From an uncultured Oscillospiraceae bacterium (lineage in GTDB: Bacteria > Bacillota > Clostridia > Oscillospirales > Acutalibacteraceae): a DNA stretch of 64,000 nucleotides. Under the pieces are notes generated by a model that saw only the letters and a list, made by a program, of their open reading frames with translations, searched no databases and was not told the DNA's origin. Numbering within the stretch: the stretch's first letter is position 1; every line of letters starts with the position of its first letter. The stretch is taken from the NCBI GenBank assembly GCA_902490735.1, contig CABUFC010000003.1, positions 1 to 64,000 on the forward strand, written 5' to 3'. The translations under genes and the position numbers were made by a program. Shown here in pieces: positions 57,001 to 64,000 of this stretch.

Positions 57001-57885
57001 ATTTGAAAGCGACTTTTTAAAAGCCCTGGCGTCTAAAGCCGGTGAGCTTGAAAAACGGTCGTCAAAAAACTTAACAATCGAAGCCGCCAAAGTATTGGTA
57101 TTATCGCTAAAATAAAACTTTGCTTTAACCATATATCCGCCGCGGCGCGTTGGTTGCTCTTTAATTTCGCAGTTAAAAACAGTACCCCATGCGACTACGT
57201 ATTCGGTATCCTCTTCATTAATAGGAATTCTAATATCTTTTAAACTTTTTATATTCGTATCAAGCTTTTTTCCGTAAAAAAGCTTGGCAGTGTCTATAAA
57301 AACAGGGAGTCCGTCTTTTGGTTTTCCGGCAGGCTTTTTTTGCGGCTCATCTTTTTTTACTTGTTGTACTATCACTACGGGCGGCGCTTCGACACGCTCG
57401 ATTTCGGAGAATTCGGTAATACCGGAAAATTCGACACTGTATTTTTTACCGAATTTTGAATAAACTTCGTTTAAAAGCTCGCGGATAAAGCCGGATTCTT
57501 CAATTTGCGCGGCTCCACCATGCTTTAAATTTATAATTATTTTTTCATTTTCAGCCGAATAATCAGCACCGATTAAAAATCCGGAAGCCGTGCCAAAACG
57601 GTTTTTAAGTCCGTTTGCGATTTTTAAAACCACACCGGACACGACCGCCTCGTCTACAGCAACTTTTATATCTAAAGAAATGTCATTAAGTTTTAATGCG
57701 TCGGACAGAGCCTCTCTAAAAGCACTGATGCTTTCTTCATCAGGCTCTTTTTCACACTCTAAAACTGCTTTTAAACTTCTATTTTCAGTATTTACGCTGC
57801 ATTCTTTAACGGTACATTTAGGCAGTGCATTAATAATGTTTTCGCCCACTACCGCAGAGAATACTTCTTGCAAAGATTTATTCAT
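54031..57885 (-). CDS. polC: DNA polymerase III PolC without the exonuclease insert
   Basis: 1284 residues. Order: N-terminal domain (~1-190), OB domain (~200-330), PHP domain (~340-700; HCHTNMSAKDAV, ITDHGVVQSYPA, VATGDVHFL), zinc ribbon (CKNCQ...CPNCG, ~745-775), palm (PDIDLNFSDEF, ~805), fingers and helix-hairpin-helix end. In usual PolC (~1430-1450 residues) a DEDDh exonuclease domain interrupts PHP after the GxE segment. Here GIESYYIDDI (~408) is joined by only ~20 residues to RMRNHMIILVKN. The proofreading domain is therefore absent in this frame. Motif set otherwise complete; starts with ggggaac upstream. Confidence 0.93.
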   Translation of the reverse strand: MNKSLQEVFSAVVGENIINALPKCTVKECSVNTENRSLKAVLECEKEPDEESISAFREALSDALKLNDISLDIKVAVDEAVVSGVVLKIANGLKNRFGTASGFLIGADYSAENEKIIINLKHGGAAQIEESGFIRELLNEVYSKFGKKYSVEFSGITEFSEIERVEAPPVVIVQQVKKDEPQKKPAGKPKDGLPVFIDTAKLFYGKKLDTNIKSLKDIRIPINEEDTEYVVAWGTVFNCEIKEQPTRRGGYMVKAKFYFSDNTNTLAASIVKFFDDRFSSSPALDARAFKKSLSNLCDGANLIVNGNLVFDRWTNDFVLEVKALATVMKYERTDEHEGDKRIELHCHTNMSAKDAVSSAGDLIKTAYKWGHKALAITDHGVVQSYPAIASAVKAIHKAGGDFKPIYGIESYYIDDITNDLSDLTPKQISRMRNHMIILVKNRVGLKNLYKIVSDSHLKHFYGRPVTMRTVLEELREGLIIGSACEQGEVYRAIVDGKSDEEIMKIASFYDYLEIQPVTNNEFMVRESVLPDKVDKKGNVTVNRFRKVKNIDVIRDFNRKVVEIADKLNKPVVATGDVHFLHKEDGIIRQIIMAGQGYDDIENQAQLYFKTTDEMLDEFSYFNDRAKEFVIDNPQKIAEQISADIVPVPEGNYPPVIEGSDELLRKICTENAHARYGKVLPEIVEKRLNKELDSIINNGYSIMYISAQKLVSFSEKNGYLVGSRGSVGSSFVASMAGISEVNPLAPHYVCKNCQYSEFFTDGKYGSGFDLPDKNCPNCGTPLDRDGHDIPFETFLGFKGDKVPDIDLNFSDEFQTSVQEYTKTLFGAENVFKAGTISTIAEKTAFGFSKAYAEKMHTTLSNAELNRLAGLVERAKVKTNTGQHPAGMIIVPKDMTIYDFCPVQHPADDTESDVITTHFDFNSIHDTILKLDELGHVVPTTYKYLEEYSGVPVQNVSMSDPVVYSLFTSTKALNVDADAIYSKTGTLSLPEFGTRLTRDMLVDCKPKTFADLLQISGLSHGTNVYHGNAKELIDNGTCTISEVIGTRDNIMVYLIHKGMDEGKAFKITETVRKGLYAKGKISEHDWNALADEMRAVGVPEWYIESCKKIEYMFPKAHAAAYVISALRIAWYKVYKPLEFYCAYFTARPEDVDVKTILNGKQAVKNKIKEITDKGKEASKKEIDSLNNLLIFNEMMERGIEVLPIDINHSYAMKYVPENGKMRLPFGALSGIGLKAAESLYNAAQNKKFLSKDDFRIESGVSKTIVDDLDSIGALGELPETNQLSLF

Positions 57886-57893
57886 ATGTTCCC

Positions 57894-58946
57894 CTAATCC
57901 ATTTTTTCAATTTCTTCTAATAGTCGCGGCAGCAATTCGTTCTCGGGAAGTTTGCAAATAATTTTACCTTTTTTAAATATTAATCCTTCTTTGTTGCCGC
58001 CGGCAATACCAATATCGGCTGCCGAAGCTTCACCGGGGCCGTTTACCACACAGCCCATAACAGCTACTGTTAGGTTTTTTTGCACCGAGGAAAGCGCTTT
58101 TTCCACCGAATTTGCAAGGCTGATTAAATCAATGCTTGTCCTTCCACAAGTGGGACAGGACACTATTTTTATGCCTTCGGTTCTTACTCCTGTTGCGGTT
58201 AAAATATCTTTTGCCGCCAAAACTTCTTTTACAGGGTCGTCTGTAAGTGATACACGAATAGTGTTTCCGATACCTAAAAGCAACAGTCCTCCAATGCCCG
58301 CCGCAGAACGAATTGTTCCCATGCGTTCGGTCCCGGCCTCAGTTACTCCTAAATGAAGCGGATAATCGCATTCTTCAGCCGCAATTTTATAGGCGTTATA
58401 CATCATGTTTACATCGGACGCTTTTAATGATAATACAATATCATAAAAATCAAGATTTTCTAATATTTGTATATGGCGCCGTGCGCTTTCGAATAAAGCC
58501 TTGCTTGACACGCCGTATTTATGTAGTAAATCTTTTTCTATACTTCCTGAATTTACCCCTATACGTATTGGTACATTGTGTTTACGGCAGGCTTTTACAA
58601 CCTCTTTAACATTATCGCTTGATCCGATATTCCCGGGGTTAATGCGTACTTTATCCGCTCCGGCTTCAACAGACATTACTGCAAGCTTATAATCAAAATG
58701 AATGTCGGCTACAATTGGAACTTTTACGTTTTGTTTTAATTCTGTTATTAAATTTACCGTCTCTTTATTAGGGACAGACACGCGTATTATTTCACAGCCG
58801 GCTTGCTCAAGCCTTAAAGCCTGCTCAATATTCCCTTTAAAATCGGACGCCTTTACATTAAGCATCGACTGAATCGACACCGGGCTGTCCTTTCCGATAT
58901 AAATATTTCCGACTTTAACTTTTTTAGTGTCCTGCCGAAGGTGCAT
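57894..58946 (-). CDS. ispG: 4-Hydroxy-3-methylbut-2-en-1-yl diphosphate synthase (flavodoxin)
   Basis: 350 residues, the short bacterial IspG. A TIM barrel with VGNIYIGKDSPVSIQSMLN and a C-terminal Fe-S domain carrying Cys in VSCPTCGRTS and GCVVNGPGEA. It converts methylerythritol cyclodiphosphate to HMBPP, the penultimate step of the MEP pathway. Located between rseP and polC in the operon; in many Firmicutes uppS, cdsA, dxr, rseP and ispG are likewise together. Confidence 0.95.
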   Translation of the reverse strand: MHLRQDTKKVKVGNIYIGKDSPVSIQSMLNVKASDFKGNIEQALRLEQAGCEIIRVSVPNKETVNLITELKQNVKVPIVADIHFDYKLAVMSVEAGADKVRINPGNIGSSDNVKEVVKACRKHNVPIRIGVNSGSIEKDLLHKYGVSSKALFESARRHIQILENLDFYDIVLSLKASDVNMMYNAYKIAAEECDYPLHLGVTEAGTERMGTIRSAAGIGGLLLLGIGNTIRVSLTDDPVKEVLAAKDILTATGVRTEGIKIVSCPTCGRTSIDLISLANSVEKALSSVQKNLTVAVMGCVVNGPGEASAADIGIAGGNKEGLIFKKGKIICKLPENELLPRLLEEIEKMD

Positions 58947-58961
58947 TTTTTCACTTCCAAA

Positions 58962-60017
58962 CTACAGCTTTGCAAAAAGCTGCCAAATATCTTTACCAAG
59001 TATTAATATTAACAAAGCAAATAATATAATAAATCCTACCGTGTGCACAAGATTTTCAAATTTTGCAGGTACGGGTTTTTTAAATATCATCTCAAAAATA
59101 ACAAACAATATTCTGCCGCCGTCAAGCGCCGGTAACGGCAAAAGGTTCATAATGCCAAGATTTATTGTTATTAGCGCTAAAATAGGTAAAAAATCAAATA
59201 TTCCCTGTTTTACGGCTTCGCCCATTGCGGCAGTAACTCCAACAGGTCCCGAAACATCGGTAATATGGTACTTACCGCCAATCATGTCAATAAGCGACCA
59301 CCATACGATTTTACAGTAAGATATAGAGATTTTTACCGTCTGCCCAATATAATTACCGAAGTTTTTTCGCACACCTTTTAAATTAAAATCTTTAACTATA
59401 AAATTATAGTTTTCTTCTTTAAATGTAGAAAAAGTAACGCCTTTAAGATTAACTCTTTTGCCATTTCTTATAACTGTCATATCAAGCTTACCGTTTTCTA
59501 CATTTGTAAACGTATAACCAAGGTCCATAGAAGTTAAAATGGATCTTCCGTTTACCTCTATAATGCGGTCGTTTTCGAGCAGTCCCGTTTTGTTAGAAGT
59601 GGCATCCGCAGAAAAATCGCTTACAGTGGTAGTTACAAAACCGTTTCCCGGAGAAAGCATAACTGCAACAATTATAAGCCCCAGCAAAATATTAAAGGTG
59701 GCTCCCATAACAAGAATTATAAATCGTTTTATAGGCTTTTGATTGCAAAATGCGCGCGGATTTTCGCTTTCTTCATCCTCGCCTTCCATTGCGCAGTAAC
59801 CGCCGAGAAGTATGGGCTTAAACATAAATGTGGTTTCTTTGCCTTTTACAGCAAACAATTTCGGCCCAAACCCGACGGAGAATTCATTAACCTTAACTTT
59901 GCAGGCTTTAGCCGCAATAAAATGTCCGAATTCATGCGCAATTATAAGCATAATAAAGCACAAAAACGCCACTAAATAAGGCCATACTGCATTTAAAAAC
60001 GATACGATATAATTCAA
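58962..60017 (-). CDS. rseP: Site-2 protease RseP/RasP (zinc metalloprotease)
   Basis: 351 residues, M50 family. The HEFGH motif (IIAHEFGHFIAAK, ~residues 25-38) is in the first membrane helix, and LPALDGGRILFVIFE carries the third ligand, Asp. A PDZ domain occupies ~125-200 (ENDRIIEVNGRSI). It cleaves anti-sigma factors within the membrane, and in sporulating bacteria a relative (SpoIVFB) processes pro-SigK; this copy has the PDZ of RasP. Encoded between dxr and ispG. Confidence 0.93.
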   Translation of the reverse strand: MNYIVSFLNAVWPYLVAFLCFIMLIIAHEFGHFIAAKACKVKVNEFSVGFGPKLFAVKGKETTFMFKPILLGGYCAMEGEDEESENPRAFCNQKPIKRFIILVMGATFNILLGLIIVAVMLSPGNGFVTTTVSDFSADATSNKTGLLENDRIIEVNGRSILTSMDLGYTFTNVENGKLDMTVIRNGKRVNLKGVTFSTFKEENYNFIVKDFNLKGVRKNFGNYIGQTVKISISYCKIVWWSLIDMIGGKYHITDVSGPVGVTAAMGEAVKQGIFDFLPILALITINLGIMNLLPLPALDGGRILFVIFEMIFKKPVPAKFENLVHTVGFIILFALLILILGKDIWQLFAKL

Positions 60018-60028
60018 TTATTTTCTCC

Positions 60029-61180
60029 TTAATTTACGGAAGATAATACTATTTCGCGCGCCTTTCTATCCGCTTCAAAAACATCTTCAACAGAAAAATT
60101 CGAATTGCTGTCTCCTGCCAATAACCCCTTACATACCAGCTTGCCGATATCCAAAAATCCTATTTTGCCCTCTAAAAACAGCTGAACGGCCGCTTCGTTT
60201 GCGCCGTTTACAGCGGCTGGATAAAGGCCGCCCCTGTTTATAGCTTCAATACAGGTGGCAAGACATGTAAAAGTTTTTAAGTCCGGCGATTCAAAAGTTA
60301 GGTTTTTTATATCTGTAAAAGAAAGCGAAGGCACATCAGAAGGCAATCTTTCGGGATATGTTAAAGCAAGCTGAATAGGTATTCTCATATCCGGAAAGCC
60401 AAATTGACCTATTACCGCATTATCACAAAACTCAACTGCAGAGTGCAATATGCTTTGGCGGTGAACCACTACTTCTATATCTTTTGCCGAAACGCCGAAT
60501 AAATGCACCGCTTCGATAACTTCCAAGCCTTTATTCATTAAAGTTGCGGAATCGACGGTGATTTTTCTGCCCATGCTCCAATTCGGATGACGAAGGGCGT
60601 CTTCGGGTTTAACATTTTTTAATTCATCGCTTGTTTTGCCGAAAAAGGGGCCACCGGAAGCTGTTAATATTATCTTTTTAACTTCGCCGCTTATTTTGCT
60701 TTCAATTGCTTGAAATATTGCGGAATGTTCGCTATCGACAGGTATTATCCGAACACCGTTTTGACGGGCATTTTTTAATACAAGTTCGCCGCCTGTAACC
60801 AAAGTTTCTTTATTACTTAAAGCCAAGGTTTTTTTGGCGTTAATTACAGCAAGGCTTGGTTTTAAGCCGGCAATTCCTACAATGGAATTTACCACAATTT
60901 CAGCATCGGTTTCTCCTGCCGCTTTTATAATGCCTTCCTCGCCGCTAAGTACAGGTATATTATATTCTTGCAGCTTTAAAGATAGAACTTTAGCGGCATC
61001 TATATCTTTTACGGCAACAATTTCAGGACGAAATTTTAACGCTTGCTTATAAAGAAGGTCGATATTTTTATCGGCAGAAAGAGCGGTAACTTTAAAATTG
61101 TATTTTTCTGCCACTGAAAGGCACTGTGTGCCGATAGAACCGGTTGAACCAAGACAAGCGATTTTTTTCAAAGCCTTCAC
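60029..61180 (-). CDS. dxr: 1-Deoxy-D-xylulose 5-phosphate reductoisomerase
   Basis: 383 residues. NADPH motif KIACLGSTGSIGTQCL, the metal- and substrate-binding region VDSEHSAIFQ, and MGRKITVDSATLMNKGLEVI (residues ~205-224) with HLFGVSAKDIEVVVH. It commits DXP to the MEP pathway by making MEP. It lies between cdsA (3-base gap) and rseP. Confidence 0.96.
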   Translation of the reverse strand: MKALKKIACLGSTGSIGTQCLSVAEKYNFKVTALSADKNIDLLYKQALKFRPEIVAVKDIDAAKVLSLKLQEYNIPVLSGEEGIIKAAGETDAEIVVNSIVGIAGLKPSLAVINAKKTLALSNKETLVTGGELVLKNARQNGVRIIPVDSEHSAIFQAIESKISGEVKKIILTASGGPFFGKTSDELKNVKPEDALRHPNWSMGRKITVDSATLMNKGLEVIEAVHLFGVSAKDIEVVVHRQSILHSAVEFCDNAVIGQFGFPDMRIPIQLALTYPERLPSDVPSLSFTDIKNLTFESPDLKTFTCLATCIEAINRGGLYPAAVNGANEAAVQLFLEGKIGFLDIGKLVCKGLLAGDSNSNFSVEDVFEADRKAREIVLSSVN

Positions 61181-61183
61181 CTC

Positions 61184-61993
61184 TTACATTCCGCTAAAGC
61201 TAACTAAACTATTAAACAAAAGCATTAACGGGGCTGCCGCCAAAATACTGTCAAGCCTGTCCATAAAACCGCCGTGACCCGGGAAGATGGTTCCGTAATC
61301 TTTAATACCGGCGTGGCGTTTTACTAAAGACGCAAACAAATCGCCTAAGACCCCTGCCAAAATAAGAAGCGGAGCAAATAATAGTGTAGCCACATAATTA
61401 ACCGTTAAATACCCTACTGCGTGTTTAAAAATAAAGCATACCAAAAATACGGCAACCTCTCCGAAAACAATTCCTCCCACAAGGCCTTCGTATGTTTTTT
61501 TAGGGCTGATTACGGGCGACATTTTATGTTTTCCAATTAAAACGCCGGTAAAATACGCACCGATATCGGCTATGCTTGTTACGGATAAAAGAATAAAAAG
61601 CAAAAACAGTCCGTCTAATTGCATTACAAGTAAATAAAACAAACATCTTAACGAATAAGTGATATAAACAGGTAAAGTAAAAGCATAACATAATTCATTT
61701 AAAGAAACCTTATCGTGCCAAAATACAGCGTAAACTATAAGAAATATTAAATATAAAAACACCAAAGTGGAAAAATCTATGCTAAAATACATTGACACTA
61801 TTAAAAATGCCACCGCCGCAATTAATAACGGCCATTTTTTTGCGAGGTTTGTATTATATAATACCTCCACCATAAGGCAAGTGCCTACAACAGAAGCAAA
61901 CAACTGAAAAAGCTGTGGCACAAAATGCACTAAAACTACCGCTGCCGCAACAACCGCCGCTATGACAGCACCAGTAAATATTCTTGTTTTCAT
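61184..61993 (-). CDS. cdsA: Phosphatidate cytidylyltransferase
   Basis: 269 residues with about eight membrane segments. The CDP-diglyceride synthase signature is in LVGGIVFGEVAVFL...GDLFASLVKRHAGIKDYG and the acid-rich loop FPGHGGFMDRLDS. It makes CDP-diacylglycerol, the precursor of phosphatidylglycerol and cardiolipin. It follows uppS directly (adjacent stop and start). Confidence 0.94.
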   Translation of the reverse strand: MKTRIFTGAVIAAVVAAAVVLVHFVPQLFQLFASVVGTCLMVEVLYNTNLAKKWPLLIAAVAFLIVSMYFSIDFSTLVFLYLIFLIVYAVFWHDKVSLNELCYAFTLPVYITYSLRCLFYLLVMQLDGLFLLFILLSVTSIADIGAYFTGVLIGKHKMSPVISPKKTYEGLVGGIVFGEVAVFLVCFIFKHAVGYLTVNYVATLLFAPLLILAGVLGDLFASLVKRHAGIKDYGTIFPGHGGFMDRLDSILAAAPLMLLFNSLVSFSGM

Positions 61994-62707
61994 TTAAACT
62001 CCCCCGTAACGTCTGTTGCGTTTATTAAAATCGTCAATGGCAGTATCAAGATCGCGCGTTTTAAAATCCGGCCACAAAATATCCGAAAACCAAAATTCGG
62101 AATAAGCCGATTGCCAAATTAAAAAATTAGAAATCCGGCACTCACCGCTGGGTCTGATGATTAAATCCGGATCGGGCTGACCGCGTGAATAGAGATGTTG
62201 TGAAATAAGATCTTCGTCAATTTCTTCGACGTTTATACCTTCTGCCACAATTTCTTTTAAAGCGTTTTTAATTTCATCCCTGCCACCGTAATTTATCGCA
62301 AGGTTTACGTGAAGTCCTGTTGCCGCGGCACTGTCATCCTCTGCTTTTTTCATAAGACCAATTATGTCCGGCTCGAGATGCTCGAGGCTGCCTAAAAACT
62401 GGAGGCTGATATTTTCTTCAATAAAATTAACACTATCGGTTAAATAATCCCTGAAAATATTCATTAAAGCATTGACTTCTTCTTTGGGTCTTCGCCAGTT
62501 TTCGGTTGAAAAAGCGTAAACGGTAAGGTATTTTACACCTATTTTATTGCAATACCTTGCAATGGTTTTAAAATTTTTAGCGCCTGCGGCATGTCCTGCC
62601 GAGCGAGGAAGACCCCTTTTTTTTGCCCAGCGACCGTTTCCGTCCATAATAATGGCTATATGAGTAGGAACATTTTTAATTATTTCCTTTTTTCTTTTTA
62701 AAAACAT
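61994..62707 (-). CDS. uppS: Undecaprenyl diphosphate synthase (cis-prenyltransferase)
   Basis: 237 residues. The catalytic IIMDGNGRWAKKRGLPRS and HAAGAKNF lie near the N-terminus; AFSTENWRRPKEEV and the C-terminal IRPSGECRISNFLIWQ are also present. It extends farnesyl diphosphate to C55-PP, the lipid carrier for cell wall and the sugar transferase at 41135. First gene after the frr terminator, so it heads the downstream operon. Confidence 0.95.
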   Translation of the reverse strand: MFLKRKKEIIKNVPTHIAIIMDGNGRWAKKRGLPRSAGHAAGAKNFKTIARYCNKIGVKYLTVYAFSTENWRRPKEEVNALMNIFRDYLTDSVNFIEENISLQFLGSLEHLEPDIIGLMKKAEDDSAAATGLHVNLAINYGGRDEIKNALKEIVAEGINVEEIDEDLISQHLYSRGQPDPDLIIRPSGECRISNFLIWQSAYSEFWFSDILWPDFKTRDLDTAIDDFNKRNRRYGGV

Positions 62708-62726
62708 AATTCACCCGTTTTATAAG

Positions 62727-62767
62727 AAAAATCCGAATTTAGACTTTTTCGTCCACATTCGGATTTT
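62727..62767 (-). terminator. Terminator after frr
   Basis: Minus strand aaatccgaat / attcggattttt with a ~17-base loop containing a smaller gac / gtc stem, four bases after the frr stop. Confidence 0.8.
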
Positions 62768-62771
62768 ACAT

Positions 62772-63326
62772 TTAAATCTCCATAATCTCTTTCTCTTTTT
62801 TAGAAGAAAGCTCGTCGATTTCCTTGCAGTATTTATCCGTAATGTTTTGGATCTTCTTTTCAAGATCTGCAAGATCGTCCTCGGTAATTTCGTTATTTTT
62901 CTTTAAAGCTTTAGCTTTTTCAATACCATCACGACGAATATTTCTTACAGAAACTTTTGCATCCTCGCCGCGTTTGCTGATATCTTTTGTAAGATCTTTT
63001 CTGCGTTCCTCTGTGAGCTGCGGGAAAATAAGTCTAATAACCCTTCCGTCGTTTTGCGGATTTATTCCGATATCGGACGTTTGAATTGCCTTTTCAATAG
63101 ACTTTAAGGTTGATACGTCCCATGGCTGAATTTGCAAGACTCTGCCTTCGGGGACAGATATTGCCGCCATTTGCTGAATAGGAGTAGCCGAGCCGTAATA
63201 ATCAACCGTAATTTTATCTAAAACCTTTGGGTTTGCACGGCCTGCGCGAATGGCTTGAAAATCTTTATCGAGCGCCGCCATGGCTTTTTCCATTTTTTCT
63301 TCTATTCCGCCAATTAATTCCTGCAT
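62772..63326 (-). CDS. frr: Ribosome recycling factor
   Basis: 184 residues, standard length. Motifs are DFQAIRAGRANPKVLDKI, the PTPIQQMAAISVPEGRVLQIQPWD region (~50-73), and KKGEDAKVSVRNIRRD-type residues (KRGEDAKVSVRNIRRD). Together with EF-G it splits post-termination ribosomes. It lies 12 bases after pyrH, the usual order in bacteria. Confidence 0.96.
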   Translation of the reverse strand: MQELIGGIEEKMEKAMAALDKDFQAIRAGRANPKVLDKITVDYYGSATPIQQMAAISVPEGRVLQIQPWDVSTLKSIEKAIQTSDIGINPQNDGRVIRLIFPQLTEERRKDLTKDISKRGEDAKVSVRNIRRDGIEKAKALKKNNEITEDDLADLEKKIQNITDKYCKEIDELSSKKEKEIMEI

Positions 63327-63338
63327 ATCTATTCTCCT

Positions 63339-64000
63339 TTATTCAACTATTGTACCCTTATTTTCGCCGAGTACGGCTTTAACAATATTTTCAGGATCTT
63401 GTAAATTAAATACCAAAACCGGAAGCTTATTGTCCATGCAAAGAGAAGCCGCAGTACTGTCCATAACCTGAAGGCCTTTATTTAACACGTCAATAAAGCT
63501 AAGCTTATCGAACTTTTTGGCATTTTTGTTCTTTTTGGGGTCGCAGTCATAAACACCGTCAACATTCGTTGCTTTAAAAATTATATCCGCGTCAATTTCG
63601 ACTGCTCTAAGCGCTGCGGCGGTATCTGTTGTAAAAAACGGCTCTCCGAGTCCGCAACCGAAAATTACTACCCTGCCCTTTTCGAGATGTCTTAAAGCTT
63701 TATTTCTAATATACGGCTCTGCTATGGCGTTCATGTTAATAGCCGTTTGCACCCTAACGGGAACTCCAAGCTGCTCAAGACCGTCAGATAAAGCAAGAGA
63801 ATTTATTACCGTTGCAAGCATGCCCATGTGATCGGCTCTTGTGCGATCCATGTGTCCGCCCTCGCGTCCTCGCCAAAAATTGCCGCCACCGACAACAATT
63901 GCTACCTCAACGCCTAAATCCACTGTTTTTTTAATGCTTTTGCAAATATCTGTTACTTTATCAAAATCAAGGCCAAAGCCTTTGCCTGCAGCCAATGCTT
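63339..64000 (-). CDS. pyrH: Uridylate kinase, 5' end cut by window edge
   Basis: The frame is open through the right edge, so the ~20 N-terminal residues are missing. Visible are GKGFGLDFDKV, the nucleotide-binding VAIVVGGGNFWRGREG, MGMLATVINSLAL, and the phosphate-binding region VIFGCGLGEPFFTTDTAAALRA. It phosphorylates UMP to UDP and is regulated by GTP and UTP. An internal ATG shown in the sequence is not the true start. Confidence 0.95.
   Translation of the reverse strand, partial: ALAAGKGFGLDFDKVTDICKSIKKTVDLGVEVAIVVGGGNFWRGREGGHMDRTRADHMGMLATVINSLALSDGLEQLGVPVRVQTAINMNAIAEPYIRNKALRHLEKGRVVIFGCGLGEPFFTTDTAAALRAVEIDADIIFKATNVDGVYDCDPKKNKNAKKFDKLSFIDVLNKGLQVMDSTAASLCMDNKLPVLVFNLQDPENIVKAVLGENKGTIVE

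Noticed and set aside
1..64000. tRNA, rRNA, prophage, transposase or CRISPR loci
   Set aside because: Gaps between genes were read and hold only promoters, terminators, leaders and the small inverted-repeat element; no cloverleaf, rRNA or phage gene was recognised.

Overview
The window looks like chromosome from an anaerobic, spore-forming, low-GC Gram-positive bacterium, most likely a member of the Clostridia (Oscillospiraceae/Ruminococcaceae-like). The evidence is a sporulation sigma factor (sigK), a SleB-type cortex hydrolase, a CotJC-type manganese catalase, PolC, a CIRCE-controlled hrcA-grpE-dnaK-dnaJ operon, an L10 leader, Fe-S-rich redox proteins and a dockerin-bearing leucine-rich-repeat protein. 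No rRNA, tRNA, CRISPR array, prophage or transposase gene was seen. Most genes sit in tight, often overlapping operons, and several start at TTG or GTG with good ribosome-binding sites.

Layout. 1-20 kb is an accessory, nutrient-use region bounded by two inverted copies of a small element with terminal inverted repeats (1-56 and 20022-20295). It holds a Mn catalase, two gene ruins, a pepT-ampS-glycerol-1-phosphate dehydrogenase-HAD phosphatase operon, a CotH/VTC/DUF4956 cluster, an oppBCDFA peptide importer, an AraC regulator with an Xaa-Pro-type peptidase, and two tandem GH27 alpha-galactosidases followed by a small zinc-ribbon protein. 20-32 kb holds a MATE exporter, an ABC exporter, a secreted LRR-dockerin protein, an AlkD-like DNA glycosylase, a ZIP transporter, an unrecognised cysteine-containing protein, and an RnfC-like/RnfD-like pair that has lost its flavin-binding motifs. 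32-45 kb mixes housekeeping genes (rpe, rsmD, coaD, rplJ-rplL, ruvX) with chromate transporters, an Fe-S aldo/keto reductase plus a rubredoxin-like protein, sigK, a sugar-phosphate transferase and a PTS EIIC. 45.7-51.3 kb is the heat-shock operon, extended by a thioesterase and a deoxyinosine-type DNA glycosylase. 51.4-64 kb holds cell-wall hydrolases and the long operon pyrH-frr / uppS-cdsA-dxr-rseP-ispG-polC-GNAT read leftward.

How the genes work together. Oligopeptide uptake (Opp) plus three intracellular peptidases (PepT, AmpS, M24) points to peptide feeding, and the GH27 pair to alpha-galactoside use. The uppS-cdsA-dxr-ispG block supplies isoprenoid and phospholipid precursors. SigK, SleB and CotJC mark sporulation and germination.

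Most interesting observations: (i) the 274-bp element at 20022-20295, with terminal inverted repeats and two internal hairpins whose 14-nt loops are perfectly complementary; (ii) RnfC/RnfD-like proteins that keep their 4Fe-4S clusters but lack the flavin motifs; (iii) a PolC with no proofreading exonuclease insert; (iv) a rubredoxin-like protein with only one of the two cysteine pairs; (v) an exact 208-bp partial duplication of the ampS 3' end. None of these was tested against a database, and all assignments come from reading the sequence.
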